Assembly (NCBI RefSeq): GCF_002261425.1
Contig: NZ_NEVJ01000002.1
Span: 124,001 to 188,000 of the forward strand
Length of the DNA: 64,000 nt
Direction: 5' to 3'
Source: Bordetella genomosp. 9
GTDB lineage: Bacteria > Pseudomonadota > Gammaproteobacteria > Burkholderiales > Burkholderiaceae_B
Each line of letters opens with the position of its first letter. Position 1 is the stretch's first letter. This document shows, piece after piece, positions 1 to 8,593 of this stretch. The notes beneath the pieces were generated by a model. That model had not been told where the DNA came from. It searched no databases and was given only the letters and a program-made list of their open reading frames with translations. The translations under genes and the position numbers were made by a program.

Positions 1-191
1 CAAGGCTCAAGCCGTACGCCTGGCGACGGCTGAACGCGATGATACGTTATGCGTAGGCGTTATGTACACGATTTGGCGTGTATTGCGCGCGAAAAAGCCC
101 TGTAGAGGCGCTACAACAACGGTTATGCGCCTTCGGAGCCCTGAAAAAAGGGGGTTTTGTGGAGGTCGCGCGTGCCGGGCCCGTTGAAATC
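1..191. other. non-coding stretch downstream of cobA
   Basis: This stretch lies beyond the 3' end of the minus-strand nitrate assimilation operon. I see no credible reading frame, no RNA gene and no strong hairpin with a T tract. A gene may continue to the left of the window, but nothing here shows one. Confidence 0.4.
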
Positions 192-1079
192 TCAGGCCGC
201 CAGGGTCAGCGAGGCATGGCGTGGAGCGGATTCGATCAGCGCGACGGCCTGGCCGATGACGATCACGGCGGGGCTGGCCATGCCGGCTTCAGCGATGTCG
301 GCCGCCATGCGATCCAGCCGTGTGACGAGATGGCGTTGCTCCGGACATGAAACGCGTTGCGCCACGGCGACCGGCATATCCGCCGCGAAACCGGCTTCGC
401 GCAACTCCTGCGCCAGCGTGCCGGCGTCGCGCATGCCCATGTAGCAGACCAGCGTCAGGCCGCTGGCGGCCAGCGCGCGCCAGTCGGGACGGCTGTCGTC
501 CATGGTGTGCGCGGTCACCAGCGCGACGCCGCGGCTGATGCCGCGGTGGGTCAACGGCAAGCCCAGCGCGGCGCCCACCGCGAGTCCCGCGGTGATGCCG
601 CCCACCGCTTCGGCCGCGATGCCGCGCGCCGCCAGCCACTGCATTTCCTCGCCGCCGCGGCCGAAGATAAAGGGATCGCCGCCCTTGACGCGCGCCACCG
701 TCCTGCCTTGGCGGGCGTGGCGCGCCATCAGGCGCAGGATGAAATCCTGTGGCGTCGAGCGGCAGCCGCCACGCTTGCCGACGTTGACGATACGCGCGCC
801 AGGGGCGGCGAGCGCGCGGATGCCGGGGCCGACCAGATCGTCGACCAGCCAGACGTCGGCCTGCCGCAGGATGCGCGCGGCCTTGACGGTCAGCAGGTCG
901 GGGTCGCCGGGGCCCGCGCCGACCAGCCAGACCTTGCCGCTGGATTTGCCGTTGGATTTGCCGTGGCATCCGCCTTCGGATTCGCTGCCGCATTCGCCGT
1001 GGCGTCCGCCATCAAGTGGGGCAGCGGGTTTGGAATCGGGTCGGCCAGTCAGGCGCGGCGTGCCGCCGAGGTCGTTCAT
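192..1079 (-). CDS. cobA: uroporphyrinogen-III C-methyltransferase (SUMT)
   Basis: A 295-aa SUMT. It methylates uroporphyrinogen III with S-adenosylmethionine to precorrin-2, the first step to siroheme, the cofactor of assimilatory nitrite reductase. The core has the family motifs VWLVGAGPGDPDLLTVKA near residue 50, GDPFIFGRGGEE near 135 and GITAGLAVGAALGLPLTHRG near 165. The N-terminal 45 residues are a low-complexity extension unlike the usual start; a later start is possible, but this ATG lies only 2 bases after the nasA stop and suits translational coupling. It is the last gene of the operon. No siroheme synthase CysG dehydrogenase/ferrochelatase domain is attached, so those steps must be encoded elsewhere. 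Confidence 0.9.
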   Translation of the reverse strand: MNDLGGTPRLTGRPDSKPAAPLDGGRHGECGSESEGGCHGKSNGKSSGKVWLVGAGPGDPDLLTVKAARILRQADVWLVDDLVGPGIRALAAPGARIVNVGKRGGCRSTPQDFILRLMARHARQGRTVARVKGGDPFIFGRGGEEMQWLAARGIAAEAVGGITAGLAVGAALGLPLTHRGISRGVALVTAHTMDDSRPDWRALAASGLTLVCYMGMRDAGTLAQELREAGFAADMPVAVAQRVSCPEQRHLVTRLDRMAADIAEAGMASPAVIVIGQAVALIESAPRHASLTLAA

Positions 1080-1081
1080 CG

Positions 1082-3841
1082 TCAGGCTCCCAAAGCGACG
1101 TGCGCCCGCGCCACCATGCGGGCGACTTCCGGGCCGCAGGAGCCGCAGCCCGTCCCGCAGCGCAAGGTGCGGCGCAGGCCATCGGCATCGAGTCCGGCGG
1201 CGATGCCGGCATGGATGGCGCGATCCGTGACCCCATGGCAGACGCAGACCGTGCGCGCCCGCGCGACCGGGGCCGTGCGTCCCATCAGCAATTGCGCCGC
1301 GCTGGCGGGCGCCGCGCCGCCGTCCGCCCATGCCGATACGGTGTCGACGATGCGCGTGTCGCCGGCCAGCAGGAAGGCTGCCGGCCTGCCGTCGCGCAAG
1401 GCAATACGCCGCACGATGCCGCGATGCGGGTCGTCATAGCAGGCGTGCGGCTGCTCCAGCGCCAGGGCCGCGCACAGGGCGTCCAGCACGTCGATATCCG
1501 GTGCGTGCGCCGCGGCCAGCACGATGCGGACGCCGCCACCGCCCAGCGCGGTCGGCAGTATCGCGGCATAGGGGAAGCGCCGCAGCCACGGCGCCAGGTC
1601 CCGGCGCAGCGCCGCCGCATCGCCGCCTATCCATCCCGCCGCCTGCCAGGCAAGGTCCGCGGGCCGCACGGCGATGGCGCTATGTTTCAGTTCGGGCTGC
1701 CTGGACACGGGGTCGCGCGCGGGATTGCTCAGGGCGTTCACGCCGTCGCCGGCAATGAAGGCGCTGCCCCAATGCATGGGCATGAAGGCCTGGCCGGGCT
1801 GCAAGCCGTCGTCGGCGCGTACGGGCATGTGCAGCTGTCCGCGTCGGGAGGCGATATGCGCCAGGGCGCCTTCCGCGAGTCCGGCGGCGGCCATATCGGC
1901 CGGATGCATGGACAGCCAGGGTTCCTCCACATGCCGCGTCAGGGCCGGCGACAGCGCGGTGCGCGCCATCGTGTGCCAGTGGTCGCGCAAGCGGCCGGTG
2001 GTCAGCCGCAGCGGGAAATCCGGCGAGACGGGTTCGGCGACGGGGGTATGGGGCACATCGAGAAAGCGGGCGCGGCCGTTGGGCGTGGCGAAACGTCCGT
2101 CGACGTAGAGCCGTGCGCGCGCCGCGGCATCGCCGCCGGGCCGATCGGGCTGGTCGGGCGGGTAGGGCCATTGCTGCGGGCCGTCGCGCTCCAGTACCGC
2201 GTAGTCCAGGGCGCTGTAGTCCAGGTCCCTGCCCGCGGTCGTGCGCGCATGTTCCGCGAACACCTCGCTTTCGCCGGCATAGGAGAAAAGCCGCGCCTTG
2301 CCGGGTGCGATGCGGCGGGCCAGGCGCGTGGCGACGTCCGCGGCCAGGCGCCAATCGGGCCGGGCGTCGCCGGGCGGCGCGATCGCGGCGCGCACGCGGC
2401 TGATGCGCCGTTCGGAGTTGGTCGTCGTGCCGTCCTTCTCCGGCCAGGTGGCGGCGGGCAGCACCAGATCGGCATAGGCCAGCGTTTCGGTGCCGGCATA
2501 GGCATCCTGCACGATGACGAACTCGGCTTTCTCCAGCGCCGCGCGCACGCGTGCCTGGTCCGGCATCGATTGCGCGGGGTTGGTCGCGACGATCCACAAG
2601 GCCTTCACGCGGCCTTCCAGCACGGCGTCGAACATCTCCACGGCGGGCAGGCCGGGCGTCGCGGGCAGGCTGTCCACGCCCCACAGCGCCGCGACTTCCG
2701 CGCGATCGGCGGCGTTGCCGGGGTCGCGATGGCCGGGCAGCAGCGTCGCCATGCCGCCGGCCTCGCGGCCGCCCATGGCGTTGGGCTGGCCGGTCAGCGA
2801 AAACGGACCGGCGCCGGGCTTGCCGATCTGGCCGGTGGCCAGATGCAGATGGATCAGGGCGGCATTCTTGGCCGTGCCGCTGCTGGATTGGTTCAGGCCC
2901 ATGGTGTACAGCGACAGCGTCGCGGGTGACCGCGCGAACCAGCGGGCGGCCTGCACGATGTCGGCGGCCGGCACGCCGCAGATGTCCTGCGCCGCCTCCG
3001 GCGTGAAGTCGGCGATCCGGCGTTCCAGGGCCGCATAGCCTTCCGTGTGCCGCTCGATATAGCCGCGGTCGATCAGCGATTCGGCCGTCATGACGCGCAG
3101 CATGGCATGGAACAGGGCGACATCCGTGCCCGGCAGGATGGGCAGGTGCAGATCGGCGGCGGCGGCGGTGTCGGTGCGGCGCGGATCGGCCACGATCACC
3201 CGCATGTGCGGACGCGCCTGGCGCGCCGCTTCCAGGCGGCGAAACAGAACGGGGTGCGCGTACGCCACGTTGGCGCCGGCGATGAACACGGTGTCGGCCA
3301 GCTCCAGGTCGTCGTAGCAGGCGGGCGGGGCATCGGCTCCCAGCGTCTGCTTGTAGCCGGCCACGGCGCTGGACATGCACAGCCGCGAATTCGTGTCCAC
3401 GTTGTTGGTGCCGGCCAGGGCCCGCGCCAGCTTGTTGAAGACGCTGTAGTCCTCGGTCAGCAACTGGCCCGACAGGTAGAAGCCGATCGCATCCGGCCCG
3501 TCGCGGCGGATGATGTCGGCCAGCCGCCCGGCCGCGATATCCAAAGCCTGGTCCAGCGGAACGTCCACCCTGGCCGCGTTTTTGCCGGGCCGCCGTTGCG
3601 CCTTCAGGATCCGCGCGGCATCGCCGCGGACCGTGTCCGCCAGCTGCAGGCCCTTGCTGCACAGGCGGCCGCGATTGGACGGATGGGTCTCATCGCCATG
3701 GATGGCGATCACGCGGTCGCCCAGCGCGTCGACCCGCACCCCGCAACCGGTCCCGCAATAGCAGCAGACGGACGAGACGGTGCGCACGCCGTCCGCGGCG
3801 GCGCGGCGGGCGGTGGAATCATGCAGCGTGTGAGCGTCCAT
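1082..3841 (-). CDS. nasA: assimilatory nitrate reductase, large catalytic subunit
   Basis: A 919-aa cytoplasmic molybdopterin (bis-MGD) enzyme that reduces nitrate to nitrite. The N-terminus binds a [4Fe-4S] cluster (CCYCGTGCGV near residue 25, fourth Cys in RLCSKG). The Mo-ligand Cys sits in NSRLCMSSAVAGY. The molydopterin dinucleotide-binding domain follows, and the last 55 residues are a BFD-like [2Fe-2S] domain (VCVCHGVTD ... CGTGCGSCGPE), as in NasA proteins that take electrons from a flavoprotein. The start is the ATG before the Fe-S motif; it lies 2 bases after the stop of the upstream reductase. Length and order fit NasA rather than periplasmic NapA (no Tat signal) or respiratory NarG (too short). 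Confidence 0.95.
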   Translation of the reverse strand: MDAHTLHDSTARRAAADGVRTVSSVCCYCGTGCGVRVDALGDRVIAIHGDETHPSNRGRLCSKGLQLADTVRGDAARILKAQRRPGKNAARVDVPLDQALDIAAGRLADIIRRDGPDAIGFYLSGQLLTEDYSVFNKLARALAGTNNVDTNSRLCMSSAVAGYKQTLGADAPPACYDDLELADTVFIAGANVAYAHPVLFRRLEAARQARPHMRVIVADPRRTDTAAAADLHLPILPGTDVALFHAMLRVMTAESLIDRGYIERHTEGYAALERRIADFTPEAAQDICGVPAADIVQAARWFARSPATLSLYTMGLNQSSSGTAKNAALIHLHLATGQIGKPGAGPFSLTGQPNAMGGREAGGMATLLPGHRDPGNAADRAEVAALWGVDSLPATPGLPAVEMFDAVLEGRVKALWIVATNPAQSMPDQARVRAALEKAEFVIVQDAYAGTETLAYADLVLPAATWPEKDGTTTNSERRISRVRAAIAPPGDARPDWRLAADVATRLARRIAPGKARLFSYAGESEVFAEHARTTAGRDLDYSALDYAVLERDGPQQWPYPPDQPDRPGGDAAARARLYVDGRFATPNGRARFLDVPHTPVAEPVSPDFPLRLTTGRLRDHWHTMARTALSPALTRHVEEPWLSMHPADMAAAGLAEGALAHIASRRGQLHMPVRADDGLQPGQAFMPMHWGSAFIAGDGVNALSNPARDPVSRQPELKHSAIAVRPADLAWQAAGWIGGDAAALRRDLAPWLRRFPYAAILPTALGGGGVRIVLAAAHAPDIDVLDALCAALALEQPHACYDDPHRGIVRRIALRDGRPAAFLLAGDTRIVDTVSAWADGGAAPASAAQLLMGRTAPVARARTVCVCHGVTDRAIHAGIAAGLDADGLRRTLRCGTGCGSCGPEVARMVARAHVALGA

Positions 3842-3843
3842 CT

Positions 3844-5067
3844 TCAGGGTGTCTCCGCCGCCCCGGTCTCGCCATGCATCAGGCGGTCGCGCAGTCCCGC
3901 CAGCGGGGTGGCCTCGCGGATCAGGCGCAGGTACCAGCCGCCGTCCGCGGTGTCGCCGTACAGGCAGGCGCCCACCAGCTTGTCGTCCTTGACGACCAGC
4001 TTCTTGTAGACGCCGCCCTGGGCATCCGACAGCGTGATGGCCTGCGTGCCGGCCCCGCCGATGAAGTCCCCGGCGGAGAAAACGTCGATGCCGGTCACCT
4101 TCAATTTGGTCGAAGTGATGCTGCCCGCGTAGCGGCCGGTACCGTGCAGGGCCAGGTGGTTGGCCGCGACGCGGGCCTGCTCGAACAGCGGCGCGACCAG
4201 CCCGTACGCGATGCCGCGATGGCTGACGCATTCGCCCACCGCGTAGATGCGCGGGTCGTAGGTCTGCATGGTGTCGCTGACGACGATGCCGCGATCGACG
4301 TGCAGGCCGGCCTGTGCGGCCAGCGCGGTGTGCGGCCGGATGCCCACCGCCATGACGACGAGGTCGGTGTCGATCTCGTGGCCGTCCGCGAAGCGCAGGC
4401 CGCGCACGCGACCGGTCGCGTCGCCCAGGATCGCGGCGGTCTGGCGCCCCATGAGAAAACTCAGGCCGCGCGCTTCCAGGCTGTCGCGCAGCAGCCGGGC
4501 CGCATGCGTGTCCAGCTGGCGGTCCAGCAGCGTCGCGCCCAGGTGCACGACGGAAACATCCATCCCGCGCGTGGCGAGTCCGTTGGCGGCTTCCAGGCCC
4601 AGCAGGCCGCCGCCGATGACCACCGCGCGCCGGTGCCGGGCGGCCGCTTCGATCATGCGGTTGACGTCCTGGATGTCGCGAAAGGTCAGTACCCCTTGCA
4701 GGTCGCGGCCCGGCACGGGCAGCACGACCGGCGTGGAGCCCGTGGCCAGCAGCAGCTTGTCATAGGGCGCGACGGTGCCGTCGTCGGCATGCACCTGCCG
4801 GCGCACGCGATCGATGCGTGTGACCGTGCGGTTCAGCAGCAGCCGTATGCCGTGCCGCGCATACCATTGTTCATCGTTCAGGACGATATCGCGCAAGGTC
4901 TGTTCGCCGGTCAGCACCGGCGACAGCATGATGCGGTTGTAGTTCGGATGCGGCTCGGCGCCGAATACGGTGATGTCGTACAGCCCGGCGTCCAGCGCGA
5001 GCAATTCCTCCAGGGTGCGGATGCCGGCCATGCCGTTGCCCACCACCACCAGCTTCTGCCTGCTCAT
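3844..5067 (-). CDS. NirB-like FAD/NAD(P)H oxidoreductase, probable electron donor to NasA
   Basis: A 407-aa pyridine nucleotide-disulfide oxidoreductase matching only the N-terminal FAD/NAD half of nitrite reductase NirB. It has the FAD motif VVVGNGMAG at the N-terminus, the NAD-binding AVVIGGGLLGLEAANGLATRG near residue 150 and the second FAD motif with IYAVGECVSHRG near 270. The siroheme/[4Fe-4S] half of NirB is absent, so it should not reduce nitrite itself. The family parallel is Klebsiella NasC, which feeds NADH electrons to NasA; here the [2Fe-2S] domain sits on NasA instead. I chose this ATG because AGGAG lies 8 bases upstream. An alternative ATG at 5130 overlaps the nrtD stop and would add 21 Thr/Ala-rich residues encoded by a tandem repeat. 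Confidence 0.85.
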   Translation of the reverse strand: MSRQKLVVVGNGMAGIRTLEELLALDAGLYDITVFGAEPHPNYNRIMLSPVLTGEQTLRDIVLNDEQWYARHGIRLLLNRTVTRIDRVRRQVHADDGTVAPYDKLLLATGSTPVVLPVPGRDLQGVLTFRDIQDVNRMIEAAARHRRAVVIGGGLLGLEAANGLATRGMDVSVVHLGATLLDRQLDTHAARLLRDSLEARGLSFLMGRQTAAILGDATGRVRGLRFADGHEIDTDLVVMAVGIRPHTALAAQAGLHVDRGIVVSDTMQTYDPRIYAVGECVSHRGIAYGLVAPLFEQARVAANHLALHGTGRYAGSITSTKLKVTGIDVFSAGDFIGGAGTQAITLSDAQGGVYKKLVVKDDKLVGACLYGDTADGGWYLRLIREATPLAGLRDRLMHGETGAAETP

Positions 5068-5079
5068 GCCGCCGTCTCC

Positions 5080-5127
5080 TGTAGTCGTCGCTGTAGTCGC
5101 CGCTGTAGTCGCCGCTGTAGTCGCCGG
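5080..5127. repeat. four tandem 12-bp repeats between nrtD and the FAD reductase
   Basis: Four direct copies of a 12-base unit (tgtagtcgccgc, first and last copies each with one change). The array lies between the nrtD stop and the preferred start of the next gene. Being a multiple of three, it would stay in frame from the upstream ATG and encode an Ala-Thr-Thr run. Copy number could change by slippage and alter the spacing between the two genes. Confidence 0.9.
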
Positions 5128-5129
5128 CA

Positions 5130-6029
5130 TCAGGCGGCGCTGCGCGCCTGTGCCGATTCGAGCGGGGACGCCGCGGCCGCCATGGCGGGTATCGCGGGCA
5201 TGGCGGCCTGCGCGGCCGTGCCGGTGGCATGCGGGCGCGATTCCGCGGGATGCCCGTAGCGGCGATGCAGGAAGTCCACCACCGCCGCGCGGCAGGCCAG
5301 GTAGCGGGGGTCTTCCGCCAGCGCGACGCGGTCACGCGGGCGCGGCAGCGCGACTTCCTGGATCTGGCCGATGGTGGCCGCCGGTCCGTTGGTCAGCATG
5401 ACCACCCGGTCGGAAAGCAGCACGGCTTCGTCGACGTCGTGCGTCACCATGATGGTCGTGGTGCGCGTCTTGGCGACGATCTTCAGCAGTTCGTCCTGGA
5501 GATGGGCGCGGGTCAACGCATCCAGCGCGCCGAAGGGCTCGTCCATCAGCAGCACCTTGGGCTCGATGGCCAGGGCGCGAGCAATGCCCACGCGCTGCTT
5601 CATGCCGCCGGAAATTTCACGCGGCAGCTTGCCCTGGGCGTGCGCCAGCCCGACCAGTTCGAGCGCGGCATGCGTGCGTTCGGCCAGCCGCGCCTTGCTT
5701 TCCTGGCGGCCGAAGACTCTTTCCACCGCCAGGTGGACGTTCTGGAAACAGCTCAGCCATGGCAGCAGGGAGTGGTTCTGGAACACGACGGCGCGGTCCG
5801 GACCGGGGCCGGCGATCTCTTTTTCCGCGCACAAGAGCACGCCGGCGGTGGGACGGGTCAGGCCGGCCACCAGGTTCAGCAGCGTCGACTTGCCGCAGCC
5901 GGAGTGGCCGATCAGCGTGATGAACTCGCCCTGTGCGACCGTCAGGTTGATGTCGCGCAAGGCGATGAACGGGCCTTTGCGCGTATCGAAGACCTGGCCG
6001 ACGTTTTCGACCCGTACGAATTTTTCCAT
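5130..6029 (-). CDS. nrtD: nitrate ABC transporter, ATP-binding protein
   Basis: A 299-aa ATPase of the nitrate/sulfonate/taurine ABC family. Walker A is GHSGCGKST near residue 42, the Q-loop region QNHSLLPWLS near 84, the signature ISGGMKQRVGIARA near 140 and Walker B LLMDEPFGALDALT near 160, with the H-loop Asp-His in MVTHD. It energises the NrtB permease. The C-terminal 45 residues are an Ala-rich tail beyond the usual end of NrtD. Its stop (TGA) shares one base with an ATG of the next frame. It follows nrtB by 4 bases, so it belongs to the same transcript. Confidence 0.92.
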   Translation of the reverse strand: MEKFVRVENVGQVFDTRKGPFIALRDINLTVAQGEFITLIGHSGCGKSTLLNLVAGLTRPTAGVLLCAEKEIAGPGPDRAVVFQNHSLLPWLSCFQNVHLAVERVFGRQESKARLAERTHAALELVGLAHAQGKLPREISGGMKQRVGIARALAIEPKVLLMDEPFGALDALTRAHLQDELLKIVAKTRTTTIMVTHDVDEAVLLSDRVVMLTNGPAATIGQIQEVALPRPRDRVALAEDPRYLACRAAVVDFLHRRYGHPAESRPHATGTAAQAAMPAIPAMAAAASPLESAQARSAA

Positions 6030-6033
6030 GGCC

Positions 6034-6858
6034 TTATTCCTCGTAGGTGTAGCGCCGGGCCAGCTGCATCAGCAACACGTCCAGCGTCAGGCCGACGATG
6101 CCGATCACGAAAATTGCGATGACGATGTGCTCGACCTTGAGGTTGTTCCATTCATCCCACAGCCAGAAGCCGATGCCGGTGCCCCCGGTCAGCATCTCGG
6201 CCGCGACGATGACCAGCCAGGCCGTGCCGATGGACAGGCGTACGCCCGTCAATACGTGCGGCAGGGCGGCCGGCAGCAGCACGCGCGTCAGGATTTTCCA
6301 TTCCGACAGGTCCAGCACCCGCGCGACGTTCAGGTAATCCTGCGGCACGCGCTGCACGCCGGCCGCGGTGTTGAGGATCATCGGCCAGATGGAACAGATG
6401 AAGATGGTCCAGATGGCCGCCGGATTGGCCGCCTTGAACAGCAGCAGCCCCAGCGGCAGCCAGGCCAGCGGGGACACCGGACGCAGCAGGCTGATGATGG
6501 GCGAGGCCAGGGCGTTCAAGGCTTTGAAGCGGCCGATGGCGAAGCCCAGCGGGATGCCCACCAGCGCCGCCAGCCCGAAGCCGCCGGCCACGCGCAGCAG
6601 CGACGCCAGCACGTTCCAGCCGATGCCGCGATCGTTGGGACCGTTGTCGTAGAAAGGATGGGCGAACAATACGACGGCCGCTTCCCAGGTCTTGGCCGGC
6701 GTCGGAATGGCCGGCACCAGCAGGGCGATGGTCTGCCACACCAGCACGAAGATGGCGAAGCCGGCGACGGGTCCGACGACGGCTCGCAGGACACTCTCGA
6801 CATGATCGCGCCACGGCCAGGCGGGGCGGGTGTCGGTCAGGGGAAGCGATCGATCCAT
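6034..6858 (-). CDS. nrtB: nitrate ABC transporter, permease
   Basis: A 274-aa inner-membrane permease of the BPD_transp_1 family. It has an N-terminal transmembrane segment (GFAIFVLVWQTIALLVPAI), about five further hydrophobic helices and the EAA loop near residue 190 (VLDLSEWKILTRVLLPAALP). The phrase GTAWLVIVAAEMLTGGTGIGFWLWDEWN is typical of NrtB/SsuC permeases. The ATG chosen begins MDRSLPLTD; the reading frame continues upstream but that part overlaps nrtA. The gap to nrtA is 11 bases. With NrtA and NrtD it forms the high-affinity nitrate importer that supplies NasA. Confidence 0.93.
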   Translation of the reverse strand: MDRSLPLTDTRPAWPWRDHVESVLRAVVGPVAGFAIFVLVWQTIALLVPAIPTPAKTWEAAVVLFAHPFYDNGPNDRGIGWNVLASLLRVAGGFGLAALVGIPLGFAIGRFKALNALASPIISLLRPVSPLAWLPLGLLLFKAANPAAIWTIFICSIWPMILNTAAGVQRVPQDYLNVARVLDLSEWKILTRVLLPAALPHVLTGVRLSIGTAWLVIVAAEMLTGGTGIGFWLWDEWNNLKVEHIVIAIFVIGIVGLTLDVLLMQLARRYTYEE

Positions 6859-6869
6859 GGCGTTCGTCC

Positions 6870-8162
6870 TCAGGTCTTGATCTTGAAGGCGTCCGCATAC
6901 GCGGCCGGGTTGCTGCCGTCCCACACGATCCCGTCGATCAGCGTGGAAGACCGCATCTCCTGCGCGGGCAGCGAGACCCCCGCGGCCGTGGCGGCCTGCT
7001 TGTAGACGTCGATGCGGTTGATCTGCCGGGCGACGGCCAGGTAATCGGGATGGTCCTTCAACAGGCCCCAGCGCTTGTGCTGGGTCAGGAACCACATGCC
7101 GTCGCTCAGGTAGGGGAAGTTGACGGCGCCGTCGCCATAAAAACGCATCGCGTGCTTGTCGTCCCAGGTCTTGCCCAGGCCGTTGTCATAGCGGCCCAGC
7201 ATGCGGTCGACGATCACCGCCGCGTCGGTGTTCACATAGGATTTGGCGGCGATCGTTTCCGCCGTCTTGCGGCGGTTTTCGGGGGAGGCGTCGATCCACT
7301 TGCCAGCCTCCAGGACGGCGGCGGTCACCGCGCGCGCGGTGTTGGGATAGCGGGAGACGAACTCAGCGGAGCCTCCCAGCACTTTTTCCGGATGGTCCTG
7401 CCAGATCTCCTGCGTCGTGACGGCCGTGAAGCCGACCTTGTCCAGGATGGCGCGCGCGTTCCAGGGTTCGCCCACGCAAAACCCGTCCATGTTGCCGATG
7501 CGCATATTGGCCACCATCTGGGGCGGCGGCACGGTGATGACCTTGGCGTCGCGCATGGGATTGATGCCGTTGGCGGCCATCCAGTAGTACAGCCACATGG
7601 CGTGCGTGCCGGTGGGAAAGGTCTGCGCGAAGGTGTATTCGCGCTTCTTTTCCGCCATGATGCGCGCCAGCGATGCGCCGTCGGTCACGCCGGCGTCCTT
7701 CAGCTGCTGCGACAGCGAGATGGCCTGGCCGTTCTGGTTGAGCCCCATCAGCACCGCCATCTCTTTCCTGGGCCCGCCTATGCCCAGGTGTACGCCGTAC
7801 ACCAGCCCGTACAGGACGTGCGCGACGTCCAGTTCACCGTTGATCAGCTTGTCGCGCACGCCGGCCCAGGAGGCTTCCTTGGACAGCACGAATTTCACGC
7901 CGTGCTTTTGATCCAGGCCCAGCACCGACGCCATGACGACGGACGCACAATCCGTCAGCGGGATGAAGCCGATCTTGACTTCGGTCTTCTCCGGCGCATC
8001 CGTGCCCGCGGCCCAGGCGCCGGCCCGCACGCGGGGATCGACCACGCCGAGGATGCTGGCGCCCGCCAGGGTGCGGGTGGCCCAACCCATCAGGCGCCGG
8101 CGCTGGAAATTGGCGGGCGGCGCCGCGAAGGTCGGAGGCTGCGGAGAGGTCTTTAGCTTCAT
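6870..8162 (-). CDS. nrtA: nitrate ABC transporter, substrate-binding protein (Tat signal)
   Basis: A 430-aa periplasmic nitrate-binding protein (NrtA/NasF family, NMT1-like fold). The first 50 residues carry a twin-arginine type signal, QRRRLMGWATRTLAGASILG, followed by AGAWAAG. The mature part has the family features KIGFIPLTDCASVVMASVLGL and FCVGEPWNARAI. It is the first gene of the nas operon, preceded by AAGGA 8 bases before the ATG. The upstream leader contains an intrinsic terminator and ANTAR hairpins, so synthesis of the whole operon should depend on NasT. Confidence 0.93.
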   Translation of the reverse strand: MKLKTSPQPPTFAAPPANFQRRRLMGWATRTLAGASILGVVDPRVRAGAWAAGTDAPEKTEVKIGFIPLTDCASVVMASVLGLDQKHGVKFVLSKEASWAGVRDKLINGELDVAHVLYGLVYGVHLGIGGPRKEMAVLMGLNQNGQAISLSQQLKDAGVTDGASLARIMAEKKREYTFAQTFPTGTHAMWLYYWMAANGINPMRDAKVITVPPPQMVANMRIGNMDGFCVGEPWNARAILDKVGFTAVTTQEIWQDHPEKVLGGSAEFVSRYPNTARAVTAAVLEAGKWIDASPENRRKTAETIAAKSYVNTDAAVIVDRMLGRYDNGLGKTWDDKHAMRFYGDGAVNFPYLSDGMWFLTQHKRWGLLKDHPDYLAVARQINRIDVYKQAATAAGVSLPAQEMRSSTLIDGIVWDGSNPAAYADAFKIKT

Positions 8163-8182
8163 TCGGAGTGTCCTTCGAGGGC

Positions 8183-8232
8183 AAAAAAAAACGTTCCGCG
8201 CGCCCAGGGCTCTCCCTGGGTGCGCGGAACGT
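8183..8232 (-). terminator. leader intrinsic terminator of the nas operon
   Basis: Read on the minus strand, two 19-base arms (8214-8232 and 8191-8209) pair with a single G-U/A-C type mismatch around a 4-base loop, and nine T residues follow directly (8191-8183). It lies between the predicted transcription start and the nrtA ATG, so it must be bypassed for expression. Its 5' arm shares 8225-8232 with ANTAR hairpin P2; the two structures exclude each other. Confidence 0.93.
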
Positions 8233-8283
8233 CGTTGTTCCGGTCGCCGCGTTGGCGGCATATGACGGCCGCCGTTGGCCGTC
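8225..8283 (-). promoter_or_regulatory. ANTAR two-hairpin antitermination element (NasT target)
   Basis: Two minus-strand RNA hairpins with six-base loops. P1 (8283-8264) has a perfect 7-bp stem and loop AACGGC. P2 (8242-8225) has a perfect 6-bp stem and loop AACGAC. Both loops carry A at position 1 and G at position 4, the feature known to be needed for ANTAR-domain binding in Klebsiella NasR and related leaders. The 3' arm of P2 is part of the 5' arm of the terminator. Binding of NasT to P1-P2 should therefore block terminator formation. Confidence 0.9.
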
Positions 8284-8294
8284 GCTTCGTTAAA

Positions 8295-8310
8295 AGCAAT
8301 CGCTATGCCA
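8295..8310 (-). promoter_or_regulatory. sigma-54 promoter of the nas operon
   Basis: The minus strand reads TGGCATAGCGATTGCT, one change from the consensus TGGCACRNNNNTTGCW. The invariant GG (8309-8308) and GC (8297-8296) are 10 bases apart as required. Transcription would begin near 8285, just before hairpin P1 of the leader, so promoter and antiterminator fit together without slack. Confidence 0.85.
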
Positions 8311-8420
8311 ATTTGCCTTCAATCAGCGCCGCGCAGAGATTTCCGCCTGTGCGATCAAGGACTTGGCGGTGTTTCGCTAGTGTGGTGGGCGGCGGCGCGG
8401 CGCGCGGCGGCCGTCACGCA

Positions 8421-8469
8421 TGCCGCGGTTTGGTGCGTTGCGATCAAGGGGCTGCGCCAATGCGGTGCG
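8421..8469. promoter_or_regulatory. two NtrC-like enhancer sites
   Basis: Site 1 at 8453-8469 is a near-perfect dyad, TGCGCC-N5-GGTGCG, close to the NtrC consensus TGCACC-N5-GGTGCA. Site 2 at 8421-8437 is weaker (TGCCGC-N5-GGTGCG). Their centres are 32 bases apart, about three helical turns, the spacing of the strong NtrC pair at glnA. They sit between the two sigma-54 promoters, roughly 140-190 bases from each start, so one enhancer could serve both. Confidence 0.55.
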
Positions 8470-8593
8470 GGAAACAGGCGTCGATGGTGCGCGCAGCCCG
8501 CGAGCGGGGGTGGCATCGTCGCATCGCGGCCGGAGAAAACCGCGCCGTGATCGCGGGCGACGTCCGGCGGACTGTCGTTGCCGGCCAATGAAA

